Shown in pieces: positions 1 to 9,143 of a stretch of DNA of 48,254 nt (position 1 is the first letter of the stretch; each line of letters starts with the position of its first letter). Origin of the DNA: Opitutia bacterium (GTDB lineage: Bacteria; Verrucomicrobiota; Verrucomicrobiia; Opitutales; UBA953); the NCBI GenBank assembly GCA_947377865.1, contig CANCHK010000010.1:1-48254 (forward strand). The letters run 5' to 3'. The position numbers were made by a program, and so were the translations under genes. A model generated the notes under the pieces. It was not told the origin of the DNA. It made no database searches and worked only from the letters and a program-made list of their open reading frames with translations.

Positions 1-1554
1 GGCCGCGTTTCCCTAGACGAACGCTTTTACCTGTCCGCGGACGACTTCTTCCCCGCCAACGCCGGCCTCGGCCTGACGTATGACGACGTCTCCCTGGCGA
101 CCCGCTACTCCGAGGTCCTCCCCCGGATGACCCGCCTCGATTCGTCCCTTTCCGACGCCCTGGCGCTCTCCCTTCCGATCGTCTCGTCCGATATGGACAC
201 GGTCACCGAGCATCGCATGGCCATCGCGATGGCCCTCAACGGCGGCCTCGGCCTCCTTCACTATAACATGCCGGAAGCCGACCAGGTGGCCGAAGTCCGT
301 CGCGTGAAGAACCACATCCACGGCATGATCGGCGACCCCGCGGTCGTCTCGGCCGACGATACCATCGCCCAAGTCCTCGCCCGTATTGAACGCGACGGCC
401 TGGCATTCAGCACTTTCCCGGTCACCGCCCCCGACGGCACACTCCTCGGCCTCCTGCCCGGCAGCACCGTCAAAGAACGCCACGGCCAGCGGAAGGTCGC
501 CGCGGTCATGATCCCGCGCGACAAGGTCTTCACCGTCGGCGAGAAGGATCTCGGCAAGGACCCCATCGCCACCGCCGACCGCAAGTTCTCCGAGCACGTC
601 GGCCAGAACAAGCTCCTCGTCGTCGACGCCAAGAACAAGCTGCGCGGCCTTTTCACTCTCAGCGATATCGAGCGCATCTCCGAAGAATCCCGCGCCCACG
701 TCCGCCCCACCCGCGATGCCGATTTCCGTCTCCGCGTCGGCGTCGCCATCTCGGTGCCCCGCACGGCCGACGGCGAAATCGACCGTACCCGCCTGCTCGC
801 CCACGTCAGCGCTCTCATTGACGAAGGTGCGGACGCTCTCGCGATCTCCACCGCCCACGGCCACACTAAGGGCGTCGGCGATGCGCTGCGCCTACTTCGA
901 AAAGCCCATAAGGACATCACCCTCATTGCCGGTAACGTCACCAGCGGCGAAGGTGTCGAATTCCTCGCCGCCGCTGGCGCCGATACCGTCAAGATCGGCC
1001 AGGGCCCCGGCTCGATCTGCACCACTCGCATCGTCGCGGGTGTCGGCATCCCACAGCTCACCGCTCTTTACGTCGCCTCCCGCGCCGCCGCCAAGAAGGG
1101 CGTGCGTATCCTCGCCGACGGTGGCATCACGAAGAGCGGCGACATCGTCAAGGCGCTCACGCTTGCCGACGCGGTCATCCTCGGCGGCCTCCTCGCCGGC
1201 AGCCGTGAAGCCCCGGGCAAGCTGATGGAAATTAACGGCAAGACTTATAAGGAATACCGCGGTATGGGTTCGCACGAAGCCATGCGCAAGGGTTCCGCCG
1301 CCCGCTACGGACACTCCGCCAGCGGTAAGTTCAGCAAGGTCGCCGCTGAAGGCATCGAAGCGCTCAAGGAAGTTTCCGGCACGGTCGACCAGGTGCTCGG
1401 CACCCTCGCCGGCGGCGTCCAGAGCGGCCTCGGCTACCTCGGCGCAGCCAACCTCGCCGAACACCGTAAGCGCGCCCGCTACATCCGCGTGACTCCGGCC
1501 GGCCAGCGTGAAGCCGCCCCGCACGACGTCATCGAAATCAAGGCCGGCTCCTAA
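1..1554 (+). CDS. guaB: IMP dehydrogenase, 5' end cut by window edge
   Basis: This enzyme oxidises IMP to XMP with NAD+, the committed step to GMP, in the cytoplasm. The reading frame is open from base 1, and the first visible codons already contain the family motif LTYDDVSL, so the true start lies just left of the window and the ATG at 127 is internal. Visible parts are the first barrel half (SSDMDTVTE), two CBS domains in the middle (around [10 protein letters not shown] and [17 protein letters not shown]), and the catalytic loop GPGSICTTR with its cysteine at 1018-1020. The flap motif EYRGMGS and a C-terminal [12 protein letters not shown] follow. The 517 visible codons are close to full family length. 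The next gene starts 8 bases downstream, suggesting co-transcription. Confidence 0.96.
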   Translation, partial: GRVSLDERFYLSADDFFPANAGLGLTYDDVSLATRYSEVLPRMTRLDSSLSDALALSLPIVSSDMDTVTEHRMAIAMALNGGLGLLHYNMPEADQVAEVRRVKNHIHGMIGDPAVVSADDTIAQVLARIERDGLAFSTFPVTAPDGTLLGLLPGSTVKERHGQRKVAAVMIPRDKVFTVGEKDLGKDPIATADRKFSEHVGQNKLLVVDAKNKLRGLFTLSDIERISEESRAHVRPTRDADFRLRVGVAISVPRTADGEIDRTRLLAHVSALIDEGADALAISTAHGHTKGVGDALRLLRKAHKDITLIAGNVTSGEGVEFLAAAGADTVKIGQGPGSICTTRIVAGVGIPQLTALYVASRAAAKKGVRILADGGITKSGDIVKALTLADAVILGGLLAGSREAPGKLMEINGKTYKEYRGMGSHEAMRKGSAARYGHSASGKFSKVAAEGIEALKEVSGTVDQVLGTLAGGVQSGLGYLGAANLAEHRKRARYIRVTPAGQREAAPHDVIEIKAGS

Positions 1555-1562
1555 TTCTTTCC

Positions 1563-2495
1563 ATGGCTGCGTTCTTCCGAGGCTTACTCCTCTTCTTTTT
1601 CGGCGCCGCCGTCGGCGCTACCGGCGTCTTGTTTTTTGCGCCGAGCTTCAATGTCATCGTGAGCCGGGGGCCAATGCCCGTGAAGCCTGTCGAGCTCGCG
1701 GCAGTGCCTGCTCCGGCCGCTCCTGCTGTGGTCGTCAAGGCATCCGAACCCGTGCCGCTCGCCGCCGCTCCAATCACTGCCGCGGCGCCTTCTGCTCCGG
1801 CTCTCATGCCTGCCAGTGCTGTGAGTGCGCCCGCAGCAGTGGCGGCTACTCAGGAGCCGGCAACGTCCGAGCCCGCCCTCGACTTCAAATCCATCTCCGA
1901 GCACCTAATCCTCTGGCCCAACACGGTGACGGTGAAGACCGCGACGACCGTGCCGGTACTGGCTGACGGTAAGAAAATCCAAGACTTGGCCCTCGAGGTT
2001 GGCACAACCTTACAGCTCTCGAAGGTCCTCGCCGATGGGTCGCTCGAGGTCCGCGCTAAGGGTGCCAAGTTTGAGATCAAGGGCGCCCTCACCGATTTCC
2101 GCGCCGAACTCGGCAAGCGCGTCTCTGAGCTGGTCGCCAAGGGTACGAAGATAGACGCGCCTTTCCCCGTGGCCCCCGCCCCCATGCCTGCGGAGGCAGC
2201 CGCCGGCTCACCGACCGCCGCAATTTCAGTGTCACCGGGCGCCGCGGCTACTTCAAAGGGTCCTCTCACCCTCGCGCAGCGGGTCGATGTCCTTTTTGGA
2301 AATAAGCCGGCCGCGGTCGCTCCAGTCTCGGTCGTCGCGGCGCCCGCGGCACCCGCGGCACCCGCGGCACCCGCGGCACCCGCGACGTCCGTCGCTCCTG
2401 TCGTCGATGCCGCTGTGGCGGTGCCCACCGCCGACCCGAAGGGTGCAGAAAAGGGCAAGGAACTCGACCGTAAGATCAACCAGCTCTTTAAGTGA
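1563..2495 (+). CDS. Ala/Pro-rich single-pass membrane protein, function unknown
   Basis: I do not recognise a family. The 310-residue product begins with one hydrophobic segment (about residues 5-27, FFRGLLLFFFGAAVGATGVL) that should act as a membrane anchor. An Ala/Pro-rich linker to about residue 100 follows, then a compact region (about 105-205, starting LDFKSISEHLILWP) that could be a small beta-rich domain. A second Ala/Pro stretch includes exact AAP repeats encoded by a 9-base tandem repeat near 2345-2385, and the charged tail ends DRKINQLF. The short motifs RVDVLFG and RKINQLF resemble each other. It lies between guaB and xthA with gaps of 8 and 7 bases, so it is probably in the same transcript. 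No SD precedes the ATG. Coding is supported by tight packing and the signal-anchor layout. Confidence 0.72.
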   Translation: MAAFFRGLLLFFFGAAVGATGVLFFAPSFNVIVSRGPMPVKPVELAAVPAPAAPAVVVKASEPVPLAAAPITAAAPSAPALMPASAVSAPAAVAATQEPATSEPALDFKSISEHLILWPNTVTVKTATTVPVLADGKKIQDLALEVGTTLQLSKVLADGSLEVRAKGAKFEIKGALTDFRAELGKRVSELVAKGTKIDAPFPVAPAPMPAEAAAGSPTAAISVSPGAAATSKGPLTLAQRVDVLFGNKPAAVAPVSVVAAPAAPAAPAAPAAPATSVAPVVDAAVAVPTADPKGAEKGKELDRKINQLFK

Positions 2496-2502
2496 TCCGT
2501 CC

Positions 2503-3270
2503 GTGAGTCACGCGAAGATCTACTCTTGGAACGTTAATGGAGTCCGCTCCGCCTTGGGCAAGGGGCTTGCCGACTTCATCGCGTCGGCCGACCCGGATGT
2601 GCTCTGCCTGCAGGAGACGAAGTGCGAGACCACGGTCGCCTCGACCCTGGGCTTGGCTTACCCGCATCAGTTCTGGCACGAGGCCGAGAAGAAGGGCTAC
2701 TCCGGTACCGCCGTGCTTTCTAAGTCCGCCCCACTTTCCGTGGCCACAGATTTCCCGGGCGACCATCCGCCCGAAGGTCGCGTGGTCACCGCCGAATTCA
2801 AGGGCGTCTTTGTCGTCAGTGCCTACGTTCCGAATTCCCAGCGGGAACTCGAGCGGCTCGACTATCGTCTGCAGTGGGACGCCGACTTCCGCAAATACCT
2901 AGCCCGCTTGGCCAAGAAGAAACCTGTCGTAGTCTGCGGGGACCTCAACGTCGCGCACGCCGAGATCGACCTCGCCAATCCATCTACGAATCGCCGCAAC
3001 GCGGGCTTCACCGACGAGGAGCGCGAATCCTTCAGCCAATTACTTTCGCAGCACGGCTTCACGGACACTTTCCGGGCGGAGCATCCCGAATTAGCAAAGC
3101 GTTACAGTTGGTGGTCTTATCGTCCCGGTATCCGCGCCCGGAATATCGGCTGGCGCCTGGATTACTGCCTGACCTCCGACGGCCTGCAGTATTCGCAACC
3201 CGACATCCATGACAAGGTGACGGGTTCCGACCACTGCCCCGTGTCGGTCCGCGTTCAGGCCGAGCTCTGA
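2503..3270 (+). CDS. xthA: Exodeoxyribonuclease III (AP endonuclease)
   Basis: A 255-residue exonuclease III/AP endonuclease of the EEP superfamily, which nicks DNA 5' to abasic sites in base excision repair. The start is GTG at 2503, because similarity begins at KIYSWNVNGVRS; the longer open frame upstream overlaps the preceding gene and is alanine/arginine nonsense. Conserved metal and catalytic sites are visible: Asn10 in WNVNG, Glu38 in CLQETK, GDLNVAH in the middle, and the terminal GSDHCPV with Asp243 and His244. It follows the preceding gene by 7 bases. Its last 16 bases overlap the end of the convergent peptide transporter gene, so the two transcripts must run into each other. Confidence 0.95.
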   Translation: MSHAKIYSWNVNGVRSALGKGLADFIASADPDVLCLQETKCETTVASTLGLAYPHQFWHEAEKKGYSGTAVLSKSAPLSVATDFPGDHPPEGRVVTAEFKGVFVVSAYVPNSQRELERLDYRLQWDADFRKYLARLAKKKPVVVCGDLNVAHAEIDLANPSTNRRNAGFTDEERESFSQLLSQHGFTDTFRAEHPELAKRYSWWSYRPGIRARNIGWRLDYCLTSDGLQYSQPDIHDKVTGSDHCPVSVRVQAEL

Positions 3271-4787
3271 TCCGTTGACGTGTGTTCGCCGGTCAGTCGG
3301 CGCACCCAGGGGACGAGTACCAGGAGTAGCACCGTCATCCCGCCCACGAGCAGCGCTTGCTGCCAGAAGAAGTGCGCAAGCGACTGAGGATCCTTGGCGT
3401 TGAACTCGGCTGCGACCACGCCCGCGAGTTTATTCCCGAGCGCGGTACCGAGGAACCAGATGCCCATCACGAGCCCGGTGAGCTTCACGGGGGCTAGCTT
3501 GGTCATCGCGCTTAGCCCGACCGGGCTGAGACAGAGTTCGCCGAGGGTCTGGAGGAAGTAGACGCCGATCAGCCACCAAGGACTGACCTTCCCGGCGGCG
3601 GTGAGCTGCGCGGCGGGGACGAGTAACGCGAACGACAATCCGAGGAATACGAGTCCCCAGACAAACTTCATCGGGATTGAGGGCTGCTTCTCGCGTAGCC
3701 TTACCCAGAGCCACGCGAACAGGGGCGCCAGCGCGAGGATGAAGAGCGAGTTCACGGACTGGAACCACGATGAGGGGAAGTCGAAACCTAGCAGCCTATT
3801 GAGCGTGAGTTCGTCGGCGAACAGCGTGAGCGAAGAGCCGGCCTGTTCAAAGACCGCCCAGAATAGGATCGCGCAGATGAAGAATACGAGAATCGCCGCG
3901 ATGCGATGGCTATCCTGGTCTCTCTGCACGACGCCAAACCAGATCACGCCGACGATTGGGAGCGCATAGACGATCGGATTGATCCAGGATACGTAGTCCG
4001 AGGCGATCATCACGCCGAGCAGTGACGATGTCCCCAGTGCGACCAGTGCGAGACGACCCCACGGGCGAGGCGCGTCTGCTTGGGGAGGATGGCCGACGTG
4101 CGACAGCCAATGCCAGTGGCGCAGGTAGACGATCATGCCGAGCGTCATGCCGACTCCCGCCGCACCGAAGCCCCAGTGCCAGCTATGTGTCGGGTCGAGG
4201 CCCCATCCGGCCAGCAAAGCTTTAAACTGTTCTCCTTGCGCGAGCCAGCCGACGACCAGTGGCGCGGCGAACGCGCCGAGGTTGATACCCATGTAGAAGA
4301 GCGAGAAGCCAGCGTCGCGACGCGTGTCGCCATGCGAGTATAATCCGCCGACGAGCGTGCTGATGCTCGGCTTGAGCAGGCCGGTACCGAGCGCGACGAG
4401 GATGAGCCCGGCGTAGAAGGTCGCTACGGAATTGAATGCCAGTAGGTAATGCCCCGCGGTAATGATCACCCCGCCGACTAGGACGGCACGCCGGGCGCCG
4501 ATGAAGTTGTCTGCAAGGTAGCCGCCAAGAATACACACCATGTAACTCGCCATGGTGTAGTTGCCGTAAATCTGCGCCGCGAACTTCTGGTCCATGCCCA
4601 TCCCTCCCATTGCGAGCGGCGCGATCATGAACAGCAGGAGAATCGCCCGCATGCCGTAATAGGAGAACCGCTCCCACATCTCGGCGTAGAACAGCATACT
4701 CAGCCCCCGGGGGTGGCCGGCTATACCCCCGTGGTCGCGCTCGGTGTGCTTGGCCAGCGATTCGACGTCTGGGGTCAGTTCGTGCAT
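3255..4787 (-). CDS. POT/PTR family proton-dependent oligopeptide transporter
   Basis: A 510-residue inner-membrane MFS transporter of the POT (PTR2) family, importing di- and tripeptides with protons. The family signature is clear near the N-terminus: EMWERFSYYGMRAILLLFM matches the ExxERFxYYG proton-coupling motif. A second signature follows in the GGYLADNFIGARRAVL loop. About 14 hydrophobic segments are visible, and length is typical. The ATG at 4787 gives a cytoplasmic N-terminus of about 30 residues. The 3' end overlaps xthA by 16 bases in convergent orientation. It is divergent from the feo operon, with 123 bases between the starts. DtpT/YdgR-like, but substrate range cannot be read from the sequence. 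Confidence 0.93.
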   Translation of the reverse strand: MHELTPDVESLAKHTERDHGGIAGHPRGLSMLFYAEMWERFSYYGMRAILLLFMIAPLAMGGMGMDQKFAAQIYGNYTMASYMVCILGGYLADNFIGARRAVLVGGVIITAGHYLLAFNSVATFYAGLILVALGTGLLKPSISTLVGGLYSHGDTRRDAGFSLFYMGINLGAFAAPLVVGWLAQGEQFKALLAGWGLDPTHSWHWGFGAAGVGMTLGMIVYLRHWHWLSHVGHPPQADAPRPWGRLALVALGTSSLLGVMIASDYVSWINPIVYALPIVGVIWFGVVQRDQDSHRIAAILVFFICAILFWAVFEQAGSSLTLFADELTLNRLLGFDFPSSWFQSVNSLFILALAPLFAWLWVRLREKQPSIPMKFVWGLVFLGLSFALLVPAAQLTAAGKVSPWWLIGVYFLQTLGELCLSPVGLSAMTKLAPVKLTGLVMGIWFLGTALGNKLAGVVAAEFNAKDPQSLAHFFWQQALLVGGMTVLLLVLVPWVRRLTGEHTSTDQSSA

Positions 4788-4861
4788 CGGAGGGGGTTAT
4801 AAGCGGGGAAGCGGGGGAGGGGGAGCCGGGAATGCAATCCGGCCCAGCCAGCGGGTCGGCG

Positions 4862-4905
4862 TTGACAAAAGGGGTCCAAGGTCTAGTTTTGAGACTCATT
4901 CTCAA
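4862..4905 (+). promoter_or_regulatory. feo promoter with overlapping Fur-like operator
   Basis: A consensus -35 TTGACA lies at 4862-4867 and a -10-like TAGTTT at 4884-4889, 16 bases apart. Overlapping the -10 is a perfect inverted repeat, TTGAGA and TCTCAA separated by five bases (4889-4905). It resembles Fur-type iron boxes (TGAGA...TCTCA). Position and the downstream iron-uptake genes make iron-dependent repression the natural reading. The regulator itself is not in the window. Confidence 0.6.
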
Positions 4906-4910
4906 TTAGA

Positions 4911-5171
4911 GTGACTCCGCTTTCCCAACTTCTACCCGGCCAATTCGGCAAGCTGGCCTCGCTCAATCCCGAGCGCGGGGTGGATCAGCGTCTGATGGCT
5001 CTCGGCCTACTCCCGGGCATGGTCTTGAAGCTTATCCGCCGGGCGCCCCTCGGCGACCCGCTCGCCATCGAGTTCGGTGGCCAGGTCGTCAGCCTGCGTC
5101 TCGCCGAAGCCGAGAACCTGATCGTCGACGTCTCCGCCGACTGTCCCATCCAACGCCCACGCCAACCGTGA
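4911..5171 (+). CDS. feoA: Ferrous iron transport protein A
   Basis: An 86-residue cytoplasmic SH3-like protein that assists FeoB in ferrous iron uptake. The FeoA pattern is present: LSQLLPGQFGKLASL, then RLMALGLLPGMVLKLIRRAPLGDPLAIEFGG, then LRLAEAENLIV. The start is GTG at 4911, the only start codon before the conserved region. It lies 5 bases after the Fur-like palindrome, with no SD. The stop codon overlaps the feoB start (GTGA), implying translational coupling. Confidence 0.93.
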   Translation: MTPLSQLLPGQFGKLASLNPERGVDQRLMALGLLPGMVLKLIRRAPLGDPLAIEFGGQVVSLRLAEAENLIVDVSADCPIQRPRQP

Positions 5172-7321
5172 GCACTCCCGATGCAGGCCTGCTGGTTGCG
5201 CTCGTCGGTAACCCTAACACCGGCAAGTCGACCCTCTTTAACGCCCTAACGGGCCTGCGTCAGCGCGTCGGCAATTACCCGGGCGTCACCGTCGCGCGCA
5301 AGTCCGGCACGTGCGACCTCGGCGACGGACAGAAGGTCGAGCTCGTCGATCTGCCTGGGCTCTACTCGCTCGCGGCGGCTTCGCCCGATGAGCAAGTCGT
5401 CATCGATGCGCTGTCAGGCAATATCGCTGGCGATCGTCGTCCCGACGCCGTGGTGCTCGTCGTCGATTCCACGAATCTGCTCCGCAATCTCTTCCTCGCT
5501 TCGCAGGTCGCCGAGCTCGGTCGTCCAGTGGTCATCGTGCTTAACCAAGCTGACGTCGCCAAGGAGCAAGGCCTGCGCATCGATACCGAGTTGCTTTCCC
5601 GTCGCCTCGGCGGCGTGCCTGTCGTGATGTCGTCTGCTTGGAAAGGCGAAGGCATCCTCGACGTGCGTCGAGCGATCGCCAGCGCGGTGGCTAACCAGAC
5701 GCCCATGAAGCGCGTCGCGTGGCCGACCAACATCGCCGCCGCTTTGACCGATGTCGCGACGGCCGCCGCTGCTGACACGGGTAAGCCAGTCACAGAGGCA
5801 GAAGGCCAACGCCTGCTCTTCGACACGAATCCTTCGACCGCCGATCGCCTGGGCTGGACTCTCGCCCAGCGGGACAAGACCTTGCGCTCCGCTCGCGATC
5901 GCGTCCGTAATTCCGGCTACAACCCGATGGCCGCTGAACCGCTCGTGCATTATGCGCACCTACGCATCATCCTCGAAGGTGTGGTGACCGAAGGTGCAGG
6001 TAAGGCCGGACGCAGTGCCGCCGTCGACCGTCTGCTGCTCCATCGCTTCCTCGGGCCCGTTCTGTTCTTGGGCATCATGCTCGGCTTCTTCGGCTCCGTT
6101 TTCTGGCTGGCGAAGTTCCCCATGGCTTGGATCCAGTCCGGAGTAGATTGGACGAAGACCATCGTCGCGCCGCCTCTGGATGCCTATCCGATGCTCCAGA
6201 GCCTGCTGGCGGACGGCATCATCGGGGGCGTTGGGGCCTTCCTGGTCTTCCTGCCGCAGATTCTGATCCTCTTCCTTTTTATCGGAATCCTCGAAGACAG
6301 CGGCTACATGGCGCGTGCGGCGTTTATCATGGACCGCCTGTTCAGCTGGTGCGGCCTGAATGGGAAGAGCTTCGTCCCGCTGCTCTCTGGTTTTGCCTGC
6401 GCGATTCCTAGCCTTCTTTCCACGCGGACGATCGAAGACCCTAAAGCCCGTCTCGCGACCGCCTTTGTGGTGCCGTTCATGAGCTGCTCGGCGCGCTTCC
6501 CAATCTACGCGCTGATGTGCGCCGCCTTTATCGGCCCGCTCTACGGGCCGGGCTGGGAATCTGTCGTCATGGTCGGCATGCACTGCGTCGGGTTGTTCTT
6601 TGCCGTCCCGACCGCGTTCGTGCTCACCCGCCTCGTGCTCAAGGTGAAGCCGCAGCCGTTCGTACTCGAGCTCCCGCGCTACCAGATGCCCAAGCCGCGC
6701 GATGTCCTCTGGCGCATGTGGCAGAACGCCGCCGAGTTCGTCTCCAAAGCGGGCACGGTCATCTTCGCCATCACGATCATCGTGTGGGCACTTTCCTACT
6801 TCCCGCGCGACGCATCGGTCGCCGAACGTATCAAGGCGTCCAACCCCACAGCCGCCGAAGAAGTGGTGAAGGCCAAGACTCAGGCCGCTTACGTCGAACA
6901 GTCCTACATGGGACGATTTGGCAAGGCGGTGCAGCCGGTCTTCGACCCGCTCGGCTTCGACTGGAAGATCACCGTCGGCGTGCTGGCGAGCTTCCCGGCC
7001 CGCGAGGTCATCGTCTCGACGCTCGGGGTGACCTATTCCGTGGGCGAAGGCGCAAAGGCGGATAGCCAACATCTTCGCAAGGCGATGCAGGATGCGAAGT
7101 GGTCCGAAGGCCCGCGCGCTGGCAGCCCGATCTTCTCCCTCGCCGCGGTGCTCGCCCTAATGGTGTTTTTCGCCCTCTGCTCGCAGTGTGGCCCGACCAT
7201 CGCCACGCTCGCTCAGGAGACCGGCGGCTGGAAGTGGGCCGCGGGCTCCTTCGTCTACATGACGGCCCTTGCTTGGCTCGCCGGCACGGCCGTCTATCAA
7301 GTCGTCATCCGACTCACATGA
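5168..7321 (+). CDS. feoB: Ferrous iron transport protein B (GTPase permease)
   Basis: A 717-residue inner-membrane Fe(II) transporter with an N-terminal G-protein domain. The G1 loop GNPNTGKS is at residues 14-21, a G2-like region is in NYPGVTVARKSG, G3 is DLPG, and G4 is NQAD. After the GDI-like region come two Gate domains and the core. The Gate cysteine motifs are PLLSGFACAIPSLLSTRTI and PFMSCSARFPIYALM, and the characteristic FPAREVIVSTLGVTYSVG follows. Full family length. It starts at GTG inside the feoA stop, and its own TGA overlaps the ATG of the next small gene, forming a tightly coupled three-gene operon under the Fur-like box. Confidence 0.97.
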   Translation: MSTPDAGLLVALVGNPNTGKSTLFNALTGLRQRVGNYPGVTVARKSGTCDLGDGQKVELVDLPGLYSLAAASPDEQVVIDALSGNIAGDRRPDAVVLVVDSTNLLRNLFLASQVAELGRPVVIVLNQADVAKEQGLRIDTELLSRRLGGVPVVMSSAWKGEGILDVRRAIASAVANQTPMKRVAWPTNIAAALTDVATAAAADTGKPVTEAEGQRLLFDTNPSTADRLGWTLAQRDKTLRSARDRVRNSGYNPMAAEPLVHYAHLRIILEGVVTEGAGKAGRSAAVDRLLLHRFLGPVLFLGIMLGFFGSVFWLAKFPMAWIQSGVDWTKTIVAPPLDAYPMLQSLLADGIIGGVGAFLVFLPQILILFLFIGILEDSGYMARAAFIMDRLFSWCGLNGKSFVPLLSGFACAIPSLLSTRTIEDPKARLATAFVVPFMSCSARFPIYALMCAAFIGPLYGPGWESVVMVGMHCVGLFFAVPTAFVLTRLVLKVKPQPFVLELPRYQMPKPRDVLWRMWQNAAEFVSKAGTVIFAITIIVWALSYFPRDASVAERIKASNPTAAEEVVKAKTQAAYVEQSYMGRFGKAVQPVFDPLGFDWKITVGVLASFPAREVIVSTLGVTYSVGEGAKADSQHLRKAMQDAKWSEGPRAGSPIFSLAAVLALMVFFALCSQCGPTIATLAQETGGWKWAAGSFVYMTALAWLAGTAVYQVVIRLT

Positions 7322-7467
7322 ACCTCGAAGCCGTTATCGTCGGTGCCATCGTGGGTTTCGCCGTGGCTTGGCTCGTGCGCCGGTGGCTCGCCGCCGCTCG
7401 TCGTCGTAAGGAAGGTGGCTGTGCTGGGGATTGCGGCTGCGCGACGAAACTAAAGCCTAAGAAGTAA
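7318..7467 (+). CDS. FeoB-associated Cys-rich membrane protein
   Basis: A 49-residue protein with one transmembrane segment (about residues 5-24, AVIVGAIVGFAVAWLVRRWL) and a short tail holding three cysteines (Cys35, Cys39, Cys41; GGCAGDCGCATK). This matches the small FeoB_associated family often found after feoB. The ATG at 7318 overlaps the feoB stop by four bases, which fixes the start. The cysteine cluster could bind ferrous iron or sense it, but that is inference. Confidence 0.82.
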   Translation: MNLEAVIVGAIVGFAVAWLVRRWLAAARRRKEGGCAGDCGCATKLKPKK

Positions 7468-7511
7468 GCGATGGCTGTGGCATAGTGGGTTTCTGGTGAC
7501 ATGCTATCGGG

Positions 7512-7631
7512 ATGTCCCTCAAAACCCGCCACACCCGTCATCGCGCCAAAGCCCCGGTCAGCCCTCGTGCCACGCGACTGTCGGTCCGCAAGGTGAACCG
7601 TTCCAAGGCGAAGCCGAAGGCAGCGAAGTAA
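7512..7631 (+). CDS. Small basic protein, 39 residues
   Basis: A short open frame encoding 39 residues that begins MSLKTRHTRHRAK and ends KPKAAK. About a third of the residues are Lys, Arg or His, with no acidic residue. It lies 44 bases after the FeoB-associated gene. Very basic tiny proteins of this type occur in the PVC group and can be nucleic-acid or ribosome binding, but I do not recognise the family. Coding status rests on composition and the in-frame start and stop only. Confidence 0.45.
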   Translation: MSLKTRHTRHRAKAPVSPRATRLSVRKVNRSKAKPKAAK

Positions 7632-8109
7632 GCCTTAGAGGCAAGTTGACCGGTTGATCGGTTGAATCGTTGGCCAGGAAGATCGCGTCGCTCAAGGGGA
7701 GGCCGGAAACCGGGAAGTTAGCTTCGGGCACATCCTTTCGGGTGACAGGTGACGGCCATCAGGGCATCAGCCTCCCAGGAGTCGGCCATTCAGCTATCGG
7801 CTGCCGGCTCCAGGCTCCCGCGGCCGATCGCCGAGAAGCCGATACCTGAGTTGCCGTCACCCGTGGCTGTCACCCGTCACCCGGAATTTAAATCCCCTGC
7901 AAATCATCCGGTTCCCCTTTGAGCCTTATCTCTCTCTGTTCAACCGAGCCTCTGAGCCTCTCATGTGCGCTTCGTGTCCCCCTGTCACCATGCCAGCAGA
8001 TCCCCACGCGGCTCTTCTGGTCAACCGAGCCTCTGGGCCTCCGTGCCTCTCATGTGTTCCCCTGTCCCCTTGTCACCGTGCCAGCATGCCCCCTCGCGCT
8101 AGCTCGCGC
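7632..8109. repeat. Repeat-filled spacer between feo operon and aguA
   Basis: No convincing gene. At 7738-7892 a block begins with GGGTGACAGGTGACGG and ends with CCGTCACCCGTGG plus more CACCCG copies, so its ends are inverted repeats; a related block is at 21691-21818. At 7939-7996 and 8022-8086 an imperfect direct repeat of about 60 bases starts TCAACCGAGCCTCTG and ends TGCCAGCA. The spacer ends with a CATGCCCCCTCG module and a CGCG...CGCG hairpin touching the aguA stop. Open frames here are repeats read as codons. Confidence 0.7.
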
Positions 8110-9135
8110 TCACACCGGCTGCTGCTGACTGAGGCAATGCAGCGCGCCGCCTTCGATGAGCAGCAAGCGGCAATCGATGCCCGCGATCTTGCGGCCGGGG
8201 AAGCAGTCGCCGATGATGCCCATGGCGATCTTGTCGGAATCCTGGCCGTAGAGAGGCACAAGGACTCCGCCGTTCACGATGAGGAAATTGGCGTGGCTCG
8301 GGGGCAGGTCGCGGCCGGCGAGGCGGATCGGCTTGGGCAGCGGGAGCTCGAGGACGTCGAGCCGCTGGCCGCGCGGACGCATCTCGCGCAGGCGCTTGAG
8401 GTTCTCCTGCATCGGCGCGTAGTTGGGCGAGGCCTTATCGGCTTCGCTGACGGCAAGAATCGTGCGCGGTGCGATGAAGCGGGCGAGGTTGTCGATATGG
8501 CCGTCGGTATCGTCGTTGGCCAGGCCTTCGCCGATCCAGAGGAGTTCGTCGATCGCGAGTCCGTCGCGGATGGCGGCGTGGAACGCGGCGTCGTCGCGGC
8601 CTTCGGCGCGGTTCGGGTTGTTCTGCACGGCCTCGGTGGTGAGGAGCAGGCCGTCGCCGGAGACTTCGATGCCGCCGCCTTCGAGTTCGAAAGGATAGCT
8701 GAACTTCTTCACGCCGAGGCGCGCGGCGATCTTGCCGGGGACCTGGTTATCGAGCGACGCCTCGAACTTGCCGCCCCAGCCGTGGAATTCCCAGTCGGTG
8801 AGCGCGAGCTCCTTCGTCGCGTCGTTTTTTACGAAGATCGGGCCGTGGTCGCGGCACCAGACGTCGTCGGTCGCGATGTCGGTCAGTTCGATGACGGAAA
8901 GGTCGGCCTTGGCTTCCTTGAGCTCGCGTTCGGCTTCGGCTCGCAGCTTGCCCGCGGCGTTGATCTTCACCGGCTGGAACTTCGAGATCGCGGCGGCGAA
9001 CTCCGCGAACTTCGCGGGGATGAGGCCGTAGTGGCCGGGCCAGAGCGCGGTGTTCGACGGCCAGGATAGCCACGTGGCGGACTGGGGTTCCCATTCCGCT
9101 GGCATGCGGAATCCGAGGGAGCGTGGCGTGGACAT
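8110..9135 (-). CDS. aguA: Agmatine deiminase
   Basis: A 341-residue cytoplasmic enzyme of the guanidino-modifying superfamily, converting agmatine to N-carbamoylputrescine plus ammonia. Visible signatures are MPAEWEPQSATWLSWP at the start, DDVWCRDHGPIF, EGGGIEVSGDG, NDDTDGHIDN, and the C-terminal GGALHCLSQQQP with catalytic Cys334. The start is placed at MSTPRSLGFRMPAEW (9135) because the extra upstream residues are arginine-rich and overlap aguB. It lies 8 bases after aguB, so the two consecutive pathway steps are co-expressed. Its stop is followed at once by an extragenic hairpin. Confidence 0.95.
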   Translation of the reverse strand: MSTPRSLGFRMPAEWEPQSATWLSWPSNTALWPGHYGLIPAKFAEFAAAISKFQPVKINAAGKLRAEAERELKEAKADLSVIELTDIATDDVWCRDHGPIFVKNDATKELALTDWEFHGWGGKFEASLDNQVPGKIAARLGVKKFSYPFELEGGGIEVSGDGLLLTTEAVQNNPNRAEGRDDAAFHAAIRDGLAIDELLWIGEGLANDDTDGHIDNLARFIAPRTILAVSEADKASPNYAPMQENLKRLREMRPRGQRLDVLELPLPKPIRLAGRDLPPSHANFLIVNGGVLVPLYGQDSDKIAMGIIGDCFPGRKIAGIDCRLLLIEGGALHCLSQQQPV

Positions 9136-9143
9136 GTGGAAGG

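Noticed and set aside
127-1554. guaB starting at the ATG at 127
   Set aside because: The frame is open to base 1 and the upstream codons match the conserved IMP dehydrogenase N-terminus.
2340-2395. Nine-base tandem repeat as a possible minisatellite locus
   Set aside because: It lies in frame in an Ala/Pro linker and encodes AAP units; only four to five copies, ordinary for such linkers.
4788-4910. Riboswitch upstream of feoA
   Set aside because: The space between promoter and start is only about 15 bases, too short for an aptamer.
7963-9069. A 368-codon plus-strand frame opposite aguA
   Set aside because: Opposite a well-supported agmatine deiminase, and its first part is spacer repeat.
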